DNA of 11,032 nt from Clostridia bacterium (GTDB lineage: Bacteria; Bacillota; Clostridia; Oscillospirales; CAG-272), in contig JAGAUC010000084.1 in the NCBI GenBank assembly GCA_017621015.1, positions 1-11,032 on the forward strand, given 5' to 3'. How positions within the stretch are numbered: the first letter of the stretch is position 1; the number at the start of each line of letters is the position of its first letter. The position numbers were made by a program, and so were the translations under genes. Of the stretch, positions 7,853 to 11,032 are shown piece after piece. The notes under the pieces are model-generated. The model saw only the letters and a program-made list of their open reading frames with translations, did not search any database and was not told where the DNA came from.

Positions 7853-10777
7853 ATGAAAAAGAAGATTCAAAGCGAGCTCTTGGAACACGAGGCGTTTGTA
7901 CGCGAGAGTGCGGGCAGGTTTTTGAGCTACAGGACCGAAAAGACGGCAGACGGAGCGTTTGACGCCGAGTTTTGCTTTGCCATGGATACGGCTGACAGCA
8001 TGGCCTGGCGGTGTGATGTCACCCTGATGCAAAGCGGCGACGGTAAGGCGCTCGTGCGCGATCTTTCGGCGGCCGAGGTGTCGGTCGACGGCGCGTGTGC
8101 GACGCTCAGGCTATGCGCGCTTCCGAAGGAGGCGTTTGAGCTTCTGATCCGTCCGTATAAGGTGGATGCGGAGGGCATGCGCTATTACGGTGTGACCTGT
8201 GTCTTTTATCACCGGGGGCAGGTGGACAAGAAGGGAGCGCCGATCTTATCCACGATTCCGCGTGAGGCTTGCCGCGTTGTTGCCTCGGAGGATACCTTCA
8301 TCTTCAACGAGGAGGGCTACACACAGACCGATCACAGCAATCAGCTTTTGCTTCAGATCCGCAACACGGGCGACGAGAATTCGCCTCTTTACCGTGCGGC
8401 GTATTTCAAGTTTACGCTTGATCCCGAATCGGTAGAGGCGCTGGATACCGTGGCCTCGGCCAAGCTTCGCCTGTTTGTTTTCAAGCCGGAAGACAATCCC
8501 ACGCGCACCATCTACGATCTTACGGTGCACGGCACCGACGCCGCATGGCAGGCATCCGAGCTGAATTACAGCAATTTCCGTGAAATCGCCGCCGACCGCG
8601 CGCTTTTGGCGGACGGCATTTCCTGCAAGAGCGGTTGCTTTAAGGTGGACATTCTTGACTATCTTCGTGCTCAAAAGCGCAACGCCGACGGCAGTCTTAC
8701 CGTGTCCTTCCGCGTGACCAACGAGGGACACGCGGATGCGCGCGTTCTCTTCCTGAATTCGGTGAAAAAAGAGTTCAGCAAGCCGATGATCGAGCTTGGC
8801 TACTACAATTCGGTGGATTACAACCTCTCCACCGCCAAAAACGACGGCTTTGAGCCGTGGGGCTACGCCAAAATGCTGGTGGATGAGTGGTTTGACGAGC
8901 TTCGGGACAAGATCTATCCGCGTGACGAGAACGGGAATCTGATTTACCACGACGAGCTGGGCGCGTTCAGGCCGTATGGCTATGCGATGGAGCAGCCGAT
9001 GGGTGATTTTACGCGTCCGATGGAATGGAAATACGGCTCGCGCTGGCTGGAGAAGGGTGGCATTTGCGGCGAGGAGACATGGAAAAAGGACAAATACGCG
9101 CGCACGCTGAGCTCGCTTGGCGTAGCGTCGGGAAGGCCCTATTCCGATTCGCCCGAGGCCAAGGTGGCGTATGAGCGCGACACCTACGGCGGCATTGTCG
9201 GCACAGACATTGTGGGTACAGCGACCGGCTTTTTCCATACCGAAAAGCACGGCGTGCGTACCTATATCATCGACCCGCTCGGCAACCCCTATTTTGCCAT
9301 TGGCGTCAACAGCGTATGCCTGGGTGACAATCAGAATCTGAGGGATTATTCGCTTGAAAAATACGGCGACCGCGAGACCTATTTTAAGGAAATTACGGCG
9401 TCGCTGAAGGACATGGGCATTACCATCAACCATTTGGGCGAGAATCTTGATCTGTTGAAGCAAGAGGATGGCCTTGTCAACGTGGTGGGACTGTCGGTCG
9501 TGGGCGCGTATATGCGTACGATGGGACGCTCGCAGATCTCCGAGGGTGTATATCCGCACAACAACACCATCAACCTGTTTGATCCCGATTTTGTCAAGTG
9601 CTCGCACGAGGTGGTCGGTGCAAGGATCCGCGAGGGCGGCTTTGCCGAGATGGATCGCCTGTTTGGTTATACCACCGACAACGAGCAGCCCTCGGGCTTC
9701 GACATTCTGGATCGCTATCTGACGCTGGACACCGCCGAGCCCACAAACGCCTTCTCCTATGCGACGGCGTGGACCTGGCTGGAGCGGCGGATGGGCTGTG
9801 AGATCCCCACGCTTGAGGCGTATCAGAGCTTGCCCGAGTATGCCGAGATCAACAGCGAATTTCTTGGCTTTATGTACGGGCGTTACGGCAAGGTGGCCAG
9901 GGAAGCGGTGGAGTCGGTGGACAAAAATCATATGCTGATCGGCTCGCGCGTCAACGGCAACTGCCCCAAGGACGAGGGCTATCTCCGCGCAGCGGGCTAC
10001 TATCTGGATCTTATCACCACCAACCTTTACGGTGGGCTCAACCCGAGCGTCGAGACCATTACCAATCTCTATCGCTATGCGGGTAAGCCCTTTATTGTGA
10101 CCGAGTTCTACGCCAAGGCCATCGACGCCATCGACGCCAACGGCTATCCGCTGGCCAGCTCCACGGGTGCGGGATTCCTTGTCAACACACAAAAGGATCG
10201 CGCCGATTTCTACGAGCACTATGCGCTGGCGCTGATTGAGTCGGGCGCATGCGTGGGCTGGACGTGGTACCGCTACCGTGACAACGATCAGGGTCTGTAT
10301 CGCCAGAAGGGCAGGGACAACGAGATGTATATGTGCCACGTGACCTATGGCCGCAATCGGCACGTCAACACCTTTATGGATGCCGGCGTCATCCGCACGG
10401 CGGCCGAGGTGGGCGATTTTGAGGAGATCTATAATGGTGAGCCGATGGCATCCAATCAAAACGCCAACAAGGGCATTTTTACCTGCCGCTTTGACTCGTT
10501 GGTCTCGATCTACCGTTATAGCAAGGACGGCAAGCTTCTCGGCTCTGAGGGCTACGCGGTCGAAAAGCCCGAGAGCGAGACACCGCCCGACGGAACCGTG
10601 CTGAAGGCGCTTCGGAGCGACAAATGCTACACGATCGGTACGGCACCGAGCGCCGACGGCGGCTACACCGAGACGGTGCTTACCGTTTACGAGGGCAAGT
10701 ACGTGCCGCTGTCAAACGCCATTCGCAAGATCAGCCGTAACGTAATGAACCTCGTCAAGTATTTTGACGAACACTAA
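7853..10777 (+). CDS. Gene C: GH50-like glycoside hydrolase without signal peptide or LamG domain (probably cytoplasmic)
   Basis: This encodes 974 residues, the third paralog. The start is fixed by GGGGAGGA seven bases upstream of the ATG. The N-terminus (MKKKIQSELLEHEAF) is hydrophilic with no hydrophobic core, so no signal peptide is visible. The protein begins directly at the beta-sandwich (about 19-120), then a CBM96-like module (about 139-316: SEDTFIFN, YRAAYFKFTL, W-AS-LNYSN), a linker, and the GH-A barrel from about 465 (TYIIDPLGNPYFAIGVNSV). The predicted acid/base is E611 in TDNEQPS and the nucleophile is E751 in VTEFY, with N724-L-Y726 on strand six. The C-terminal extension ends IRKISRNVMNLVKYFDEH. 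It has 17 cysteines against 8 each in A and B, which fits a reducing cytoplasm. It may cleave imported oligosaccharides, but that is inference; leaderless export cannot be excluded. It is probably co-transcribed with B and ends at a strong terminator. Confidence 0.92.
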   Translation: MKKKIQSELLEHEAFVRESAGRFLSYRTEKTADGAFDAEFCFAMDTADSMAWRCDVTLMQSGDGKALVRDLSAAEVSVDGACATLRLCALPKEAFELLIRPYKVDAEGMRYYGVTCVFYHRGQVDKKGAPILSTIPREACRVVASEDTFIFNEEGYTQTDHSNQLLLQIRNTGDENSPLYRAAYFKFTLDPESVEALDTVASAKLRLFVFKPEDNPTRTIYDLTVHGTDAAWQASELNYSNFREIAADRALLADGISCKSGCFKVDILDYLRAQKRNADGSLTVSFRVTNEGHADARVLFLNSVKKEFSKPMIELGYYNSVDYNLSTAKNDGFEPWGYAKMLVDEWFDELRDKIYPRDENGNLIYHDELGAFRPYGYAMEQPMGDFTRPMEWKYGSRWLEKGGICGEETWKKDKYARTLSSLGVASGRPYSDSPEAKVAYERDTYGGIVGTDIVGTATGFFHTEKHGVRTYIIDPLGNPYFAIGVNSVCLGDNQNLRDYSLEKYGDRETYFKEITASLKDMGITINHLGENLDLLKQEDGLVNVVGLSVVGAYMRTMGRSQISEGVYPHNNTINLFDPDFVKCSHEVVGARIREGGFAEMDRLFGYTTDNEQPSGFDILDRYLTLDTAEPTNAFSYATAWTWLERRMGCEIPTLEAYQSLPEYAEINSEFLGFMYGRYGKVAREAVESVDKNHMLIGSRVNGNCPKDEGYLRAAGYYLDLITTNLYGGLNPSVETITNLYRYAGKPFIVTEFYAKAIDAIDANGYPLASSTGAGFLVNTQKDRADFYEHYALALIESGACVGWTWYRYRDNDQGLYRQKGRDNEMYMCHVTYGRNRHVNTFMDAGVIRTAAEVGDFEEIYNGEPMASNQNANKGIFTCRFDSLVSIYRYSKDGKLLGSEGYAVEKPESETPPDGTVLKALRSDKCYTIGTAPSADGGYTETVLTVYEGKYVPLSNAIRKISRNVMNLVKYFDEH

Positions 10778-10786
10778 AACAAAAGT

Positions 10787-10819
10787 CGGGCGTGTGCCTT
10801 CGGGTACACGTCCGTTTTT
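10787..10819 (+). terminator. Intrinsic terminator of the gene B-C unit
   Basis: A 12-bp stem (10787-10798 with 10803-10814, two G-T wobbles) is capped by a C(UUCG)G tetraloop and followed directly by five T residues (10815-10819). It begins ten bases after the stop codon of gene C. Confidence 0.95.
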
Positions 10820-10849
10820 GATAAGTTGAAGTTTTGCGAAGGAGAACGT

Positions 10850-10915
10850 GGGGCTCTGCCCCAAACCCCGCCACCTTTAAAAAGGTGGACCAAACCTTTG
10901 CAGAATGGGTCTGCA
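10850..10915. repeat. Intergenic hairpin cluster, GGGGCTCTGCCCC type
   Basis: Three short palindromes follow one another: GGGGC-TCT-GCCCC (10850-10862), CCACCTTT-AA-AAAGGTGG (10871-10888, perfect 8 bp) and TGCAG-N7-CTGCA (10899-10915). I associate GGGGCTCTGCCCCAAACCCC followed by a paired purine/pyrimidine hairpin with a dispersed intergenic repeat of gut Clostridia; this is memory, not a search. No reading frame of interest crosses it. Confidence 0.55.
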
Positions 10916-10942
10916 CAAACGACACGTCATTTTGAGCCGCGA

Positions 10943-11028
10943 GCCTCGATGCGGAAAAGAGAGCGAGCTCTCTTTGTCCGCCTCGGGGCCCACGGCGTAA
11001 ATGTTCTTTGCGCTTTAGCGCAGAGAAC
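10943..11028. repeat. Right-edge pair of long hairpins
   Basis: Bases 10943-10989 fold into an imperfect hairpin of about 21 bp: nine perfect pairs around AGAGAGC-GA-GCTCTCT, one bulged G, five pairs (GCGGA/TCCGC), one mismatch, then seven more pairs with one wobble. Bases 11003-11013 and 11018-11028 form a second stem of 11 bp (one wobble) with a TTTA loop. No T-run follows within the window. These may be palindromic repeat elements or part of an untranslated RNA that continues past the edge. No gene is visible here. Confidence 0.5.
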
Positions 11029-11032
11029 CAAA

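Noticed and set aside
8246..10459. 737-residue open frame on the minus strand across gene C, with similar long minus-strand frames at 2246-3853 and 6540-7739
   Set aside because: They lie wholly inside strong plus-strand genes with recognisable domains, recur over equivalent parts of the paralogs, have odd compositions rich in V, I, H, R and G, and no recognisable motif. They look like products of the codon bias on the coding strand.
227..10777. A phage, transposon or defence system
   Set aside because: No integrase, transposase, nuclease, toxin-antitoxin or CRISPR signal is present; all three genes have glycoside hydrolase features.
10841..10880. Ribosome-binding-like AAGGAGAAC followed by GTG as a small gene
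   Set aside because: The frame reaches a stop within about a dozen codons and runs through hairpin repeat sequence.

Overview
The window holds three large, co-oriented, paralogous plus-strand genes and almost nothing else. The best guess for the source is an uncultured gut-type Clostridia bacterium (Bacillota). That rests on strong AGGAG-type ribosome binding sites, consensus TTGACA/TATAAT promoters in AT-rich gaps, moderately GC-rich coding DNA, intrinsic terminators, and hairpin-rich intergenic repeats of a kind I associate with such genomes. The taxonomic call is inference, not proof.

Layout. Bases 1-226 are an AT-rich leader: a hairpin repeat at the left edge, then a sigma70-type promoter flanked by an 11-base direct repeat. 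Gene A (227-3889, 1220 aa) follows and ends at a strong intrinsic terminator. The next gap (3890-4085) holds that terminator, a second 14-bp palindrome, and a perfect consensus promoter with an extended -10 for gene B (4086-7775, 1229 aa). Gene C (7853-10777, 974 aa) starts 77 bases after B with a good ribosome binding site and no convincing promoter, so B and C are probably one transcript. A UUCG-loop terminator closes it. Bases 10820-11032 have no gene and hold a cluster of hairpins.

Proteins. A and B are secreted multi-domain proteins: signal peptide, LamG-like jelly roll, an uncharacterised beta-sandwich, a DNRLRE/CBM96-like carbohydrate-binding module, a clan GH-A barrel that most resembles family GH50 (beta-agarase type), and a conserved C-terminal extension. 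C has the same plan from the beta-sandwich onward but lacks the signal peptide and the LamG domain, and it is much richer in cysteine, so it is probably cytoplasmic. All three keep both predicted catalytic glutamates. A reasonable reading is a paralogous enzyme set attacking a galactan-like or other complex polysaccharide outside the cell (A, B) and finishing fragments inside (C). The substrate is not established. No transporter, regulator, sulfatase or partner glycosidase lies in the window.

No tRNA, rRNA, CRISPR array, transposase or phage gene was seen. Long antisense reading frames across the three genes look like codon-bias shadows.
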